Assembly: GCF_012952065.1 (NCBI RefSeq)
Contig: NZ_JABCJJ010000013.1
Coordinates: 21,954 to 85,953, forward strand
Direction of reading: 5' to 3'
Source of the DNA: Cellulomonas fimi
Lineage (GTDB): Bacteria > Actinomycetota > Actinomycetes > Actinomycetales > Cellulomonadaceae
Length of the DNA stretch: 64,000 nucleotides
Shown here: positions 1 to 9,202 of the stretch, in pieces
Layout of the letters: every line of letters begins with the position of its first letter
How positions within the stretch are numbered: the stretch's first letter is position 1
Notes under the pieces: model-generated
Told to the model about the DNA's origin: nothing
What the model saw: only the letters and a program-made list of their open reading frames with translations
The model's database searches: none
Position numbers and translations under genes: made by a program

Positions 1-70
1 CCGCACCGGCCCGGGGCACGCCGGGCGACGCCGCACCGGGTCGCGGTGCGGCCGGCTGGGAGTCACGCAT
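1..70 (-). CDS. Probable second ABC ATPase of the peptide importer, 5' end only
   Basis: An ATG at 70-68 overlaps the stop of the upstream dppD-like gene by 8 bases and opens a frame that has no stop before the left edge. Only 23 codons are visible, rich in Pro and Ala, so no domain can be seen. Importers of this type usually have two ATPases encoded next to each other (DppD then DppF), and the position fits the second one. The function is inferred from context only; the frame could also be a chance open stretch in GC-rich DNA. Confidence 0.35.
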   Translation of the reverse strand, partial: MRDSQPAAPRPGAASPGVPRAGA

Positions 71-881
71 GGGTACCGTCCCGGTCGAGGTAGCGGTCGA
101 GCGCGTAGGCCTCGTGGTGCTCCACGAGGAGGCGGGTGTAGGGGTGCTGCGGGTCGTCCAGGACGCGCCGGGTCGGTCCGGCCTCGACGACCTCGCCGTC
201 GCGGAGCACCAGCAGCTGCTCGGTGCTCCGGGCGACGACCGTGAGGTCGTGCGAGACGACCACGAGCGCGAGGTCCCGCTCCGCCCGGATCGCGTCGAGC
301 AGGTCGAGCACCTCGGCCTGCACGGTGACGTCGAGCGCGGTGGTGACCTCGTCCGCGACGAGGAGCTCGGGCTCGAGACTGATGGCGACGGCGATCAGGA
401 CGCGCTGGAGCATGCCGCCCGACAGCTCGTGCGGGTGCTGCCGCGCCACCAGCGCCGGGCGGTGCAGGCCCAGGCGCTCGAGCAGCTCGACCGCCCTGTC
501 CCGCGCCTCGCGCCGGCGCAGACCGCCGCGCACCCGGAGCACCTCCGCGAGCTGACGACCCACCGGCACGGACGGGTTGAGGTACGAGCCCGGGTCCTGG
601 AACACGGCAGCGATGCGCGCGCCGCGCACGTCCTGCCACTGTCGCGGCGTGAGCCGGGCGAGGTCCGCGCCGTCGAACCGCACGCTGCCGCCCGCCACCG
701 AGACGCCGGGCGGCAGCAGCCCGAGCAGCGACCGGCACGTGAGCGTCTTTCCTGAGCCGGACTCGCCGACGATGCCGAGCGACCCGCCGCGCGGGACGGT
801 GAAGGACACGCCGCGCACCACCTCGCGGCCGTCGGGTGCGGTGAGGCGGAGGTCGGTGACCTCCAGCAGGTCAGCGCGCAC
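63..881 (-). CDS. Peptide/nickel ABC importer ATP-binding protein (DppD-like)
   Basis: This is the cytoplasmic ATPase that powers a Dpp/Opp/Nik-type importer. With the GTG start at 881 it is 272 residues. It has a Walker A motif GESGSGKT at about 39-46, the Q-loop FQDPGSYLNPS near 94, the signature LSGGMLQR at 153-160 and a Walker B VADE just after residue 174. I chose GTG 881 because GGGAGGTG lies just upstream; a longer frame from 926 would place the start inside the permease gene without a ribosome site. The gene overlaps the end of the dppC-like gene by 11 bases, so it is translationally coupled. It is slightly short for DppD (about 320), because the C-terminal oligopeptide-binding extension is reduced. 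Confidence 0.9.
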   Translation of the reverse strand: MRADLLEVTDLRLTAPDGREVVRGVSFTVPRGGSLGIVGESGSGKTLTCRSLLGLLPPGVSVAGGSVRFDGADLARLTPRQWQDVRGARIAAVFQDPGSYLNPSVPVGRQLAEVLRVRGGLRRREARDRAVELLERLGLHRPALVARQHPHELSGGMLQRVLIAVAISLEPELLVADEVTTALDVTVQAEVLDLLDAIRAERDLALVVVSHDLTVVARSTEQLLVLRDGEVVEAGPTRRVLDDPQHPYTRLLVEHHEAYALDRYLDRDGTHA

Positions 882-1728
882 GGGACACCTCCCGCCGCAC
901 GGCGTGCGCCGCACGCCCGCTGTCACCGCCGGCGTCGCGGACGGCGTCGGCCAGCGCGTTGAGCGCCCCGACCGTGACCATGATCATGAGCGACGGCGCC
1001 AGCGGGCCGTCGAGGCGGTAGGTGAGGTACAGCAGGTCGCTCGCGAGCATGCCGCCCCAGGTGGGGGCGGGCGGTTCGACGCCGATCCCCAGGAAGGTCA
1101 GCGACGAGACCACGAGCAGGCCGGTCGCGAGGAGGTTCGCGGTCGTCACGACGACCGTCGGCAGCACGGCGGGCCAGACGTGCGTCGCCAGCACGCGCCA
1201 GCGCGGGACCCCGAGGAGGTGGGCGGCCTCGACGTGCTGCGCGCCGTGCTTGCTGAGCGCGGCGGCGCGCACCACGCGGAAGTAGACCGGCGCCACGAGC
1301 ACGCCGACGGCGATCATCGCCTGGAAGAGCCCGTTCCCGAACAGCCCCGCGACCGCGATCGCGAAGATGATGAACGGCAGCGCCATGAGCGTGTCGGCGA
1401 ACCGGAGCGAGAGCCAGGCCGGCACACGACCGACGAACACGCTGAGCATGCCCGGGACGACGCCGACGGCGGCGCCGATCGCGACCGCGACGACCGCCGC
1501 GAGCACCGACACCCGGGCGCCTGCGAGCAGCCGCGAGAGCACGTCCCGACCCAGGTAGTCGGTGCCGAGCCAGTGGGCCGCCGAAGGTCCCTGGAGGCGC
1601 ACCGTCGTGTCCTGCGCGAGCGGGTCGTACGGCGCCAGGGCGGCGCCGACCACGGCGAGGACCAGGACGAGCGCGAGCACGACGGCGGCCGCGGCGCCGG
1701 TCCGGCTGCTCAGTGCCCGGCGGATCAT
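871..1728 (-). CDS. Peptide/nickel ABC importer permease (DppC-like)
   Basis: This 285-residue inner permease forms the membrane channel with the next protein. It has an N-terminal membrane segment at about 10-33, the family pattern APYDPLAQD and HWLGTDYLGRDVLSRLL that marks the DppC/OppC N-terminal region, four to five later hydrophobic segments, and the EAA loop EAAHLLGVPRWRVL that contacts the ATPase. The ATG at 1728 overlaps the TGA of the upstream permease gene (ATGA), so the two subunits should be made in equal amounts. A much longer open frame upstream in the same phase is only the shadow of the neighbouring gene. Confidence 0.92.
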   Translation of the reverse strand: MIRRALSSRTGAAAAVVLALVLVLAVVGAALAPYDPLAQDTTVRLQGPSAAHWLGTDYLGRDVLSRLLAGARVSVLAAVVAVAIGAAVGVVPGMLSVFVGRVPAWLSLRFADTLMALPFIIFAIAVAGLFGNGLFQAMIAVGVLVAPVYFRVVRAAALSKHGAQHVEAAHLLGVPRWRVLATHVWPAVLPTVVVTTANLLATGLLVVSSLTFLGIGVEPPAPTWGGMLASDLLYLTYRLDGPLAPSLMIMVTVGALNALADAVRDAGGDSGRAAHAVRREVSRAR

Positions 1729-2831
1729 GCCGCACGCACCGAGGCGGGCAGCAGGCGCGCCTGGACGACGTCGACGACGAGCGACGACGCGAGCACGACG
1801 ACGACCGCGACCAGGAGGGTGCCCTGGACGACCGGGACGTCGCCCCGCATCGCCGCGTCGCGCGCCAGCTGACCGAGGCCGGGCATCTGGAACACCGCCT
1901 CCGTGATCACCGCCCCGCCGACGAGCCGCGGCACGTGCAGCCCGACGACGGCGACGGCGGGCGCCACGCCGTTGCGCAGGACGTGGCCGAGCACGACCCG
2001 CCGTCCGGACAGGCCCCGCACCCGCGCGCCGACGACGTAGTTCTCGCCGAGCGCGGAGACCAGGCCCGTCCGCAGCTGGCGGGCGACGTCGGCCGCCGTG
2101 TCGAGGCTCAGGGCGACGGCGGGCAGCACGAGCGAGGTGAGCCAGGCCGTGACGCTCACGGAGGGCGGCACGTACCCGCCCGCGGGGAGGACGGGCACCA
2201 GGACCGCGAACACGATGATGAGCCCGATCCCCGCGACGAACGCGGGCACCGTCGTCAGCGCGGCCGAGACCGCGGTCACGGCGCGGTCGAGCAGGCGGCC
2301 GCGGTGCAGCGCTGCGGCGATCCCCGCGGCCCCGCCGAAGAGCACGGCGAGCACGAGCGCGAAGCCCGCGACCGACAGGCTCACCGGCAGTCGCTGGGCG
2401 ATCGACTCGGTGACCGGGATCTGCGTGAACCAGGACGCGCCGAGGTCCCCGCGCGCCGCGGCGCCGACCCACGACACGTACTGCTGCCACACGGGCCGGT
2501 CGAGGCCGAGCTCGCGCTCCATGCGCGCGACGTCCTCCGGGCCCGCGACGTCCCCGACCACCGCGGCCGCCGGGTCCTGCCCGCCGAACGCTCCCAGCGC
2601 GAACGTGATGCCGCTCGCGAGGAGCAGCACGGGGACCGCCGTCGTGACGCCCCGGCCGAGCGTGGCGCCCACGGCGCGCAGCGCGGCGTGCCGGGGCAGG
2701 TCGAGCCGCTCGTCGAGCGGTGCGGCGACGACCGCTCCGGCGCCCGGGGCTGCCGCACCCGAGGGCCCCGGCACGGACGCGCGGCCCGGGGCCGCGTGCT
2801 CGCGGCGCGCCGTCGCCACGGTCCCGGTCAC
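1725..2831 (-). CDS. Peptide/nickel ABC importer permease (DppB-like)
   Basis: This 368-residue permease pairs with the DppC-like subunit. After a Pro/Ala-rich N-terminal tail of about 45 residues there are six hydrophobic segments, the periplasmic-side pattern RELGLDRPVWQQYVSW typical of DppB, and an EAA-type loop around GARVRGLSGRRVVLGHVLRN. The GTG at 2831 overlaps the stop of the lipoprotein gene as GTGA and has GGAGG five bases upstream, so I prefer it to the ATG at 2924, which would lie inside that gene. The unusually long cytoplasmic tail is not seen in typical DppB and has no recognisable motif. Confidence 0.9.
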   Translation of the reverse strand: MTGTVATARREHAAPGRASVPGPSGAAAPGAGAVVAAPLDERLDLPRHAALRAVGATLGRGVTTAVPVLLLASGITFALGAFGGQDPAAAVVGDVAGPEDVARMERELGLDRPVWQQYVSWVGAAARGDLGASWFTQIPVTESIAQRLPVSLSVAGFALVLAVLFGGAAGIAAALHRGRLLDRAVTAVSAALTTVPAFVAGIGLIIVFAVLVPVLPAGGYVPPSVSVTAWLTSLVLPAVALSLDTAADVARQLRTGLVSALGENYVVGARVRGLSGRRVVLGHVLRNGVAPAVAVVGLHVPRLVGGAVITEAVFQMPGLGQLARDAAMRGDVPVVQGTLLVAVVVVLASSLVVDVVQARLLPASVRAA

Positions 2832-4480
2832 GACGCCTCCACCCAGACGCCCTCGAACCGGACCGTCCCGATCTGGTGGCGGAAGTCGCGGACCCGGTCG
2901 TCGTGGACGAAGATCCGCGGCCACGTGAACAGGAAGGTGTTCGGCATCTGCGTCACGGCCGTCGAGACCGCCTCCTGGAGCAGCCCGGGGTAGGCGGGGT
3001 CGTCCAGCGGGACCGCGCGGACCGCGTCGATCGCGGGCTGGAGGTCGGGCGGGCTCGTGCGGCCGAGGTTCATCAGGCCCTCCGGGCCGAAGAGCACCTC
3101 GAGCGCCTGCACCGGGGACTCGCGCCCGGAGAAGCTGTCGAGGTAGAAGGGGTACTCGCGCGTGACGTAGTTGCTCGTGCCGGGCGTCGCCATCTGGATG
3201 GTGACCGTGATCCCCACCTCGGCGAGCTGCGACTGGATCTGCTCGGCCAGCGCCTGGTCGACGGCCGTGCCGATCGTCAGGGTGAGGTCGAGCCCCTTCG
3301 CGTGACCCGCCTCGGCGAGCAGCGCGCGGGCGGCGTCCTGGTCGAACTCGTAGAGCTCGTCGAGGTCGTCGTCGTACGCGACGTAGCCGTCCGGGAACGG
3401 CTGCCAGTTCGGCGAGCCGCGGCCGAAGAACGACACGTCCACCAGCGCCTGCCGGTCGAGGGCGTGGCTGATCGCCTGGAGGACGCGCGGGTCGTCGTAC
3501 GGCGCCACGGTCGCGTCGACGTCGATGACCCGCACGGTGAAGGCCGTGATCTCCTCGACCGTGAGACCCGCCTGCTCGGCCGCGGCGACCTGCGCGGGCG
3601 GGACGACGGCGAGCCCGTACTGCCCGGACCGGATGCCGGCGACGGCGACGGTCGGGTCGGGCGTGGGCCGCAGGTCGACGCCGCCGAGCAGGATCGCGTC
3701 GGCGTTCCAGTACTCCTCGTTCTTCACGACGGCGGCGTGGGAGTCCGGCACGTACTCGGTGAGGGTGAACGGGCCGGACCCGACGGGGGCGGTCGCGATC
3801 GCGTCGACGTCGGCACCGAACGCCGCCGGGCTCACCTGCATGCCGTTCTTGCCGGCGAGCAGCAGGGGGATCTGGAAGTCGGGCTGGTCGAGGTGCAGCG
3901 TGACGTCGGTCGGGCTGTCGACCGTGACGTCCGTGATCACGGAGAGCTGTGCGGCGATCGTCGAGTTGGGCTGGTCCCGGCCACGCAGCAGGTTCGCCTT
4001 CACCGCCTCGGCGTCGAGCGGGGTGCCGTCGGTGAACGTGAGGCCGTCACGCAGGTGGAAGGTCACCTGGTCGCCGGTCTCGTTGTACGTCCACGACTCC
4101 GCGAGCCCGGGCCGGGCGTCGCCGTCGTCCTCCTGCTGGACGAGCGCGTCGTAGACGAGCGCGAGCGCGTGCACGTCCTGGCCCGCGGTGGAGGTGACCG
4201 GGTCCCAGGACGTGGGCAGGTACCAGCCCCACGTCAGCGTGTTCCCCGGGGAGACGTCCGCCGTGGCGCCGTCCGTGGTGGTCGACCGCCCGGCCGTCGG
4301 TGAGCAGCCGGCGAGCAGGGCAGCGACGAGGGCGACGGGCACGAACGACGCCAGCCGGGGCCGGCGCACGGGCCGGCTCGGTGGGCCGGTCGGCGGGCCG
4401 GTCGGCGGGCGGGTCAGGGACCTGGTGAGCGGCCCGGTCAGGGACCGGACCAGACGTCGGGGGGCGTTCCGTGACTGCAT
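2828..4480 (-). CDS. ABC importer substrate-binding lipoprotein (SBP_bac_5 family)
   Basis: This 550-residue protein captures the substrate outside the membrane for the importer encoded downstream. A hydrophobic stretch ends in the lipobox LLAGC with the lipidated cysteine at residue 59, followed by a Ser/Thr linker. The mature part has family-5 hallmarks: LAESWTYNETGDQVTFHLRD, ADAILLGGVDLR, LQAISHALDRQALV and YPFYLDSFSG. The ATG at 4480 has AGGA six bases upstream. The region before the signal core is odd: about 40 residues rich in Arg, Pro and Thr, encoded by short GC-rich repeats. A GTG at codon 38 would give a normal signal peptide but lacks a ribosome site. The substrate cannot be read from the sequence: peptides, nickel or oligosaccharides are all possible in this family. 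Confidence 0.9.
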   Translation of the reverse strand: MQSRNAPRRLVRSLTGPLTRSLTRPPTGPPTGPPSRPVRRPRLASFVPVALVAALLAGCSPTAGRSTTTDGATADVSPGNTLTWGWYLPTSWDPVTSTAGQDVHALALVYDALVQQEDDGDARPGLAESWTYNETGDQVTFHLRDGLTFTDGTPLDAEAVKANLLRGRDQPNSTIAAQLSVITDVTVDSPTDVTLHLDQPDFQIPLLLAGKNGMQVSPAAFGADVDAIATAPVGSGPFTLTEYVPDSHAAVVKNEEYWNADAILLGGVDLRPTPDPTVAVAGIRSGQYGLAVVPPAQVAAAEQAGLTVEEITAFTVRVIDVDATVAPYDDPRVLQAISHALDRQALVDVSFFGRGSPNWQPFPDGYVAYDDDLDELYEFDQDAARALLAEAGHAKGLDLTLTIGTAVDQALAEQIQSQLAEVGITVTIQMATPGTSNYVTREYPFYLDSFSGRESPVQALEVLFGPEGLMNLGRTSPPDLQPAIDAVRAVPLDDPAYPGLLQEAVSTAVTQMPNTFLFTWPRIFVHDDRVRDFRHQIGTVRFEGVWVEAS

Positions 4481-4630
4481 GGTGGGTCCTGGTTCTTCGC
4501 GAGGGTGGATGGTGCGGCGACGCCTCGGACCTGCCGGACCGGACCCGGGCCCCGGCAGGTCCGGGTCGCGGGAACGTGGGCAGCGGAGGGCGCAGCGCCG
4601 GCGCAGACGGGGCGCGCAGACGAGGCGCGC

Positions 4631-4660
4631 AGCGAGGGGCAGCGAGGGGCAGCGAGGGGC
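4631..4660. repeat. Three tandem copies of a 10-base unit (AGCGAGGGGC)
   Basis: Three perfect head-to-tail copies of AGCGAGGGGC lie about 150 bases upstream of the lipoprotein start. They could be a binding array or simple slippage; nothing distinguishes these. Confidence 0.8.
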
Positions 4661-4807
4661 ACGGTGGTGTGCGTGCGTGGTGCACCCGAGGGCGCACGAG
4701 AGGTGCTGTCGGGGAGCGCGCCGCGTCGGGCGGCCGGCGACGGGCCGACGAGGGCCGACGACGCGGCGACGTCTCAGGGTGCCGGGACCGGCCCGGCGTC
4801 GCTCAGC

Positions 4808-5005
4808 TCAGGCGCGACAGCACCCGCGGTACGCGGCACGCTCCGGCGCGCCTGTCGAGCCGCAACACATTCGACACGACCGGTGGGCAGCAGCGGCTCG
4901 AGGCTGCGTGCAGGTGGCGGTGGCCACCTCGGTGTTCCGTGTCATGAGACGCAGCCTCTCAACACGTGGACGTCGTTGTCCAATGACGATCCTCGGAGCA
5001 TCCAC
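4808..5005 (-). CDS. Possible Cys-rich leader peptide upstream of the importer operon (speculative)
   Basis: A 65-codon frame reads toward the importer genes. The translation contains seven cysteines, including SCRMCCGS and a C-terminal GCCRA, preceded by TRNTEVATATC. An inner ATG at 4945 would give a 45-residue version. Actinobacteria have short Cys-containing leader peptides ahead of sulfur and transport genes that attenuate in response to cysteine supply. The core here only loosely resembles those I know of (T-R then V-A-x-A-x-C), and there is no clear ribosome site, so a chance frame is quite possible. Confidence 0.2.
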   Translation of the reverse strand: MDAPRIVIGQRRPRVERLRLMTRNTEVATATCTQPRAAAAHRSCRMCCGSTGAPERAAYRGCCRA

Positions 5006-5055
5006 GACCGATCGTGATGGGTCGTGACGACGCGCCGAGAGACGGGAGCGGACGA

Positions 5056-5086
5056 GGACGGACGGACGGACGGACGGACGGACGGA
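5056..5086. repeat. Tetranucleotide microsatellite (GGAC), about 7.75 copies
   Basis: GGAC is repeated seven full times plus three bases, ending only two bases from the ideR stop codon (TAA read on the minus strand at 5091-5089). Tetranucleotide tracts are prone to length change during replication. It lies in the 3' untranslated region of ideR. Confidence 0.9.
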
Positions 5087-5088
5087 TG

Positions 5089-5808
5089 TTACGGAGCGAC
5101 CGGGTCCGCCACCGTCGCCGCGACGAAGATGTGGCGCGAGACCTCGATCGGCAGGTCGAGCACCGTCTCCGCGCCCGGCGCACTCACGGTCAGCACCCCG
5201 GCCCCGCGCTCCACGGTGATCTCGCCGCCGGGGACCACGCCCGCGTTCGCGAGCCGCGCCAGCAGCTCCGTGTCGGTCTGGAGCGGCTCGCCGAGCCGGG
5301 CGACGACGACGCGCCCCGGCTGCCCGTCCGCCGGCACCGCCTGCGTGAGGGCGACGACGCCGTCGAGGAAGTGCTCGGGCGCCCGCACGTCGCCGAGCTC
5401 GTCGAGACCGGGGATCGGGTTGCCGTACGGCGAGTGGTGCGGGTGGTCGAGCAGCGTCAGGAGCCGCTTCTCGACGCGGTCGCTCATGACGTGCTCCCAG
5501 CGGCAGGCCTCCTCGTGCACGAACTCCCAGTCGAGCCCGATCACGTCGGTCAGCAGCCGCTCCGCGAGCCGGTGCTTGCGCATGACGCGCACCGCCTTGA
5601 GGTGGCCCGCCTCCGTGAGCTCGAGGTGCCGGTCCCCGCTGACGACCAGGAGCCCGTCGCGCTCCATGCGGGCGACGGTCTGCGACACCGTCGGGCCCGA
5701 GTGCCCCAGACGCTCCGCGATGCGCGCCCGGAGCGGCACGATGCCCTCCTCCGCCAGCTCGTAGATGGTCCGGAGATACATCTCGGTGGTGTCGATCAGG
5801 TCGCTCAC
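5089..5808 (-). CDS. ideR: Iron-dependent transcriptional repressor, DtxR/IdeR family
   Basis: This 239-residue protein senses Fe(II) and represses iron uptake and storage genes. The first 110 residues match IdeR almost position by position: TTEMYLRTIYEL, the helix-turn-helix SGPTVSQTVARMERDGL, and MRKHRLAERLL. All metal ligands are at the standard numbers: Met10, Cys102, Glu105 and His106 for the primary site, His79, Glu83 and His98 for the ancillary site. A C-terminal FeoA/SH3-like domain spans about 150-230. The GTG at 5808 has GGGAGG eight bases upstream. The gene is divergent from serC. I looked for an iron box in the shared upstream region and found only a partial AGGTTA half-site. Confidence 0.95.
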   Translation of the reverse strand: MSDLIDTTEMYLRTIYELAEEGIVPLRARIAERLGHSGPTVSQTVARMERDGLLVVSGDRHLELTEAGHLKAVRVMRKHRLAERLLTDVIGLDWEFVHEEACRWEHVMSDRVEKRLLTLLDHPHHSPYGNPIPGLDELGDVRAPEHFLDGVVALTQAVPADGQPGRVVVARLGEPLQTDTELLARLANAGVVPGGEITVERGAGVLTVSAPGAETVLDLPIEVSRHIFVAATVADPVAP

Positions 5809-5887
5809 GTCTCAGGCCTCCCGTAGTCCTCGCGCTCGTGACAGGTTACGTGGTGGCCGCGGGCACCGGGGCCGGGCTGAGCGCCAT

Positions 5888-7033
<1,146 letters not shown>

Positions 7034-7051
7034 CCGGTCAGTCGACGAACC

Positions 7052-8392
7052 GTGCCCTCCGAGCCTGTGCCTTCCGAGCCCGCGCCCTCCCAGCCCGTGC
7101 CCACCGAACCGCTCCCCGCGGCGGCCGCGCCCGTCCAGCCCATCCGGCTGCAACGGGACCGGGTCACGGTCGCGATCTACGCCCACTTCGTGGGCTGGGC
7201 CTGGCTGATCTACGGCTTCTCGCCTGCGGTGCCGCTGCTCGCCGCCGAGCTCGGCATCACGAAGGCGCAGGCCGGCCTGCACGGCACCGCGATGGCGCTC
7301 GGCACGTTCTCGACCGCGTTCCTGAGCCCCGGGCTGGCCAACCGGTTCGGGCGTCGCCGGACGATGCTGCTGGGCAGCCTGGTCATCACGGTCGGGGTCG
7401 GGACTCTCGTCACGGGCGACTCGCTCGCGCTCACGCTCCCGGGTGCGTTCGTCACCTCGCTCGGCGGATCGCTGTGGATCTCGGCCGCGCAGCCGGCGCT
7501 CGCGGTCCACCACCACGAGGCGAGCGCCGCTGCGGTCAGCGAGGCGAACGGCGTCGGTGCGCTGTTCGGCCTGCTGTCCCCGCTCGCCGTGGGCGGCGCC
7601 GTCGCGATCGGCTGGGGGTGGCGGCCGGCGGTCGCGGTGACGATCGTGCTCGCGGCCGTCGCGGCCGTGCTGCTCGCGCGCCTGCCGAGCCGCGGCGCCC
7701 TGGGTCGCCCCGAGGCCCCGGTGCCTGCCGTGGACGCGCTCCCCGCCGCGCCCGCCCGCTCCGCAACGTCCGCGCGCTCCGCCGTGCCCGCCCGCTCCGC
7801 CGTGCCCGCCCGGCCTGCTCCCGGCCGGTTCCCCCGGCTGCTGTGGCACTTCTGGCTCGGGCTCGTCGCCGTCGTCGCGATCGAGAACGCGACCACCTTC
7901 TGGGCCGCCGACCTCATCGTCACCCGCACCGGCGCCGGCCCGGGCGCCGCCACCGGCGCGGTGGCAGGACTGATCGCGGGGATGTGCGTCTCACGGTTCG
8001 TCGCGGGGCCGCTGTCCCTGCGCCGCGCGCCGGAGAAGCTGCTCCTGGTCGCGTTCGCGATCGCGGCCCTGGGCTGGCTCGTCCTGTGGACGACGACGTC
8101 CGCGGCCGTCGCGGTCGTCGGTCTCGTGGTCATGGGCCTGGGCTACGGCGCGCAGTACCCGTTGTCGGTGTCGCTCGTGCTGCGCGCCTCTGCGGGCCGC
8201 CCCGACGGCGCTCAGGCCCTCGCGACCATGGGCACCGGTGCGGCGATCGCCGTCGCACCGTTCGCGCTCGGCGCGGCGGCGGACCAGGTCGGCTCGCACA
8301 CCGCCTTCGTGCTCGTGCCGCTGCTCATCGGGTGCGGTGCGGCGGCCGTGCTGGCGGGCCTGCGTCTCGCGCACCGGCAGACGAGGAGCTGA
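7052..8392 (+). CDS. MFS transporter
   Basis: This 446-residue protein is a 12-segment major facilitator. Hydrophobic helices begin at about residue 40 after a cytoplasmic tail made of PSEPVPSEPAPSQPVP-type repeats. The A-motif-like loop GLANRFGRRRTMLLGS lies between helices 2 and 3. A second low-complexity Ala/Arg/Ser stretch (about 225-255) forms the central loop between the two halves. It follows serC by 18 bases on the same strand. The substrate cannot be inferred. The GTG at 7052 is used because it keeps the repeat tail in frame, but a later start is possible since the tail is not needed for the fold. Confidence 0.85.
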   Translation: MPSEPVPSEPAPSQPVPTEPLPAAAAPVQPIRLQRDRVTVAIYAHFVGWAWLIYGFSPAVPLLAAELGITKAQAGLHGTAMALGTFSTAFLSPGLANRFGRRRTMLLGSLVITVGVGTLVTGDSLALTLPGAFVTSLGGSLWISAAQPALAVHHHEASAAAVSEANGVGALFGLLSPLAVGGAVAIGWGWRPAVAVTIVLAAVAAVLLARLPSRGALGRPEAPVPAVDALPAAPARSATSARSAVPARSAVPARPAPGRFPRLLWHFWLGLVAVVAIENATTFWAADLIVTRTGAGPGAATGAVAGLIAGMCVSRFVAGPLSLRRAPEKLLLVAFAIAALGWLVLWTTTSAAVAVVGLVVMGLGYGAQYPLSVSLVLRASAGRPDGAQALATMGTGAAIAVAPFALGAAADQVGSHTAFVLVPLLIGCGAAAVLAGLRLAHRQTRS

Positions 8393-8399
8393 GCTCGGG

Positions 8400-8431
8400 G
8401 TCCGCCGTGCCGGGGCCCCGGCACGGCGGAC
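8400..8431. terminator. 32-base perfect palindrome between convergent genes
   Basis: The 16-base arm 8400-8415 is followed directly by its exact reverse complement 8416-8431, with no unpaired base at the centre. It begins eight bases after the MFS stop and ends 29 bases from the stop of the opposite gene, which fits a bidirectional terminator. There is no U-tract on either side, as is common in high-GC genomes. Confidence 0.75.
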
Positions 8432-8460
8432 GTCGGGGCCCCAGCCACGGCGACCGGAGG

Positions 8461-9036
8461 TCAGTGCGTGTGGCGCTGGCGCAGCGACCGCCCGACCAGG
8501 ACTCCCGCACCCACCACGAGCAGAGCGGCACCGGCCGCCACCAGCGAGACGGCGTCGAAGCCGGTGGCCGCGAGCACCTGCGAGGACCGCACCGGCGCCG
8601 CGTTCCCGGCGCTGAGGACCTCGCTCATGGGGACGACGCAGGTCGCGGCGACGGCGGCGGCATCCACGCGCACGGTGGCCTCCCCGCCGGCGACGAACCG
8701 GACGTCGACCGCACCCCTGGGGACGGTCGCGGGCCAGGCGACGCTTCCCGTGAGCGGCAGGCCGGCGCTGAGCACCTCACCTCCCGGCGCCTGCCAACGC
8801 AGGTCGACGGTGGTCGCCGACGTCCCGGAAGGGACCACGCGGTACCTCAGCTCCAGCACGCCCGCGGGGCAGGCCGGCACGGCCTCTTCCACCGACACCG
8901 CGCACACACCGCCGGCGGCGTAGTTGTTGTCCTGCCGGTCGCAGGTGCCGACCTGGGCCGAGGCCGGCAGACCGGCCGCGAGGACCGAGAGGAGCCCGAA
9001 CAGCACCACCGCCAGAGATCGCGCCAGGGGTCGCAT
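8461..9036 (-). CDS. Secreted protein with LAATG sortase signal
   Basis: This 191-residue protein has a signal peptide (1-27, ending ASA) and a C-terminal sorting signal: LAATG at 155-159, a hydrophobic segment and the charged tail GRSLRQRHTH. LAxTG is the signal used by class E sortases of high-GC actinobacteria, so the protein should be linked to the cell wall. The body is a single beta-rich domain of about 120 residues with four cysteines that could form two disulfides (Cys32, Cys45, Cys56, Cys133). The ATG has a strong GAAGGAG site. I do not recognise the domain. No sortase gene is in the window. Confidence 0.85.
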   Translation of the reverse strand: MRPLARSLAVVLFGLLSVLAAGLPASAQVGTCDRQDNNYAAGGVCAVSVEEAVPACPAGVLELRYRVVPSGTSATTVDLRWQAPGGEVLSAGLPLTGSVAWPATVPRGAVDVRFVAGGEATVRVDAAAVAATCVVPMSEVLSAGNAAPVRSSQVLAATGFDAVSLVAAGAALLVVGAGVLVGRSLRQRHTH

Positions 9037-9184
9037 CAGGAGCTCCTTCGATCAGCGGCAAAAAGGACATATCGTGATCAGGGTACGCATTCCGCGCGGG
9101 ACCGGTGCAGCCCGATCGGGTGAACCTCGCCGACCGTCAGGACCTGGGCACGCGCACGTCGTCGGCGCCGGGCCGCGCAGGCTG

Positions 9185-9201
9185 CGCCGGCAGCGCCGGC
9201 G
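9185..9201 (-). terminator. Small hairpin after the DUF4012 gene
   Basis: A 7-base perfect stem (CGCCGGC and GCCGGCG) with a 3-base loop begins two bases after the stop codon of the DUF4012 gene. It could act as a weak terminator; short GC hairpins are also frequent by chance here. Confidence 0.3.
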
Positions 9202-9202
9202 G

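Larger units (their letters stand above)
4481..5088. other. 608-base gap between ideR and the ABC importer operon
   Basis: No conventional gene is visible. The stretch holds a three-copy 10-base repeat (4631-4660), a seven-copy tetranucleotide repeat (5056-5086) and a small Cys-rich minus-strand frame (4808-5005). It must contain the promoter for the importer operon, but I see no convincing -35/-10 pair. Confidence 0.6.

Noticed and set aside
871..4303. Long plus-strand frames opposite the ABC importer operon (for example 1713-2993 and 2720-4303)
   Set aside because: Composition is typical for GC-rich antisense frames, rich in Arg, Gly, His and Asp, with no recognisable domain.
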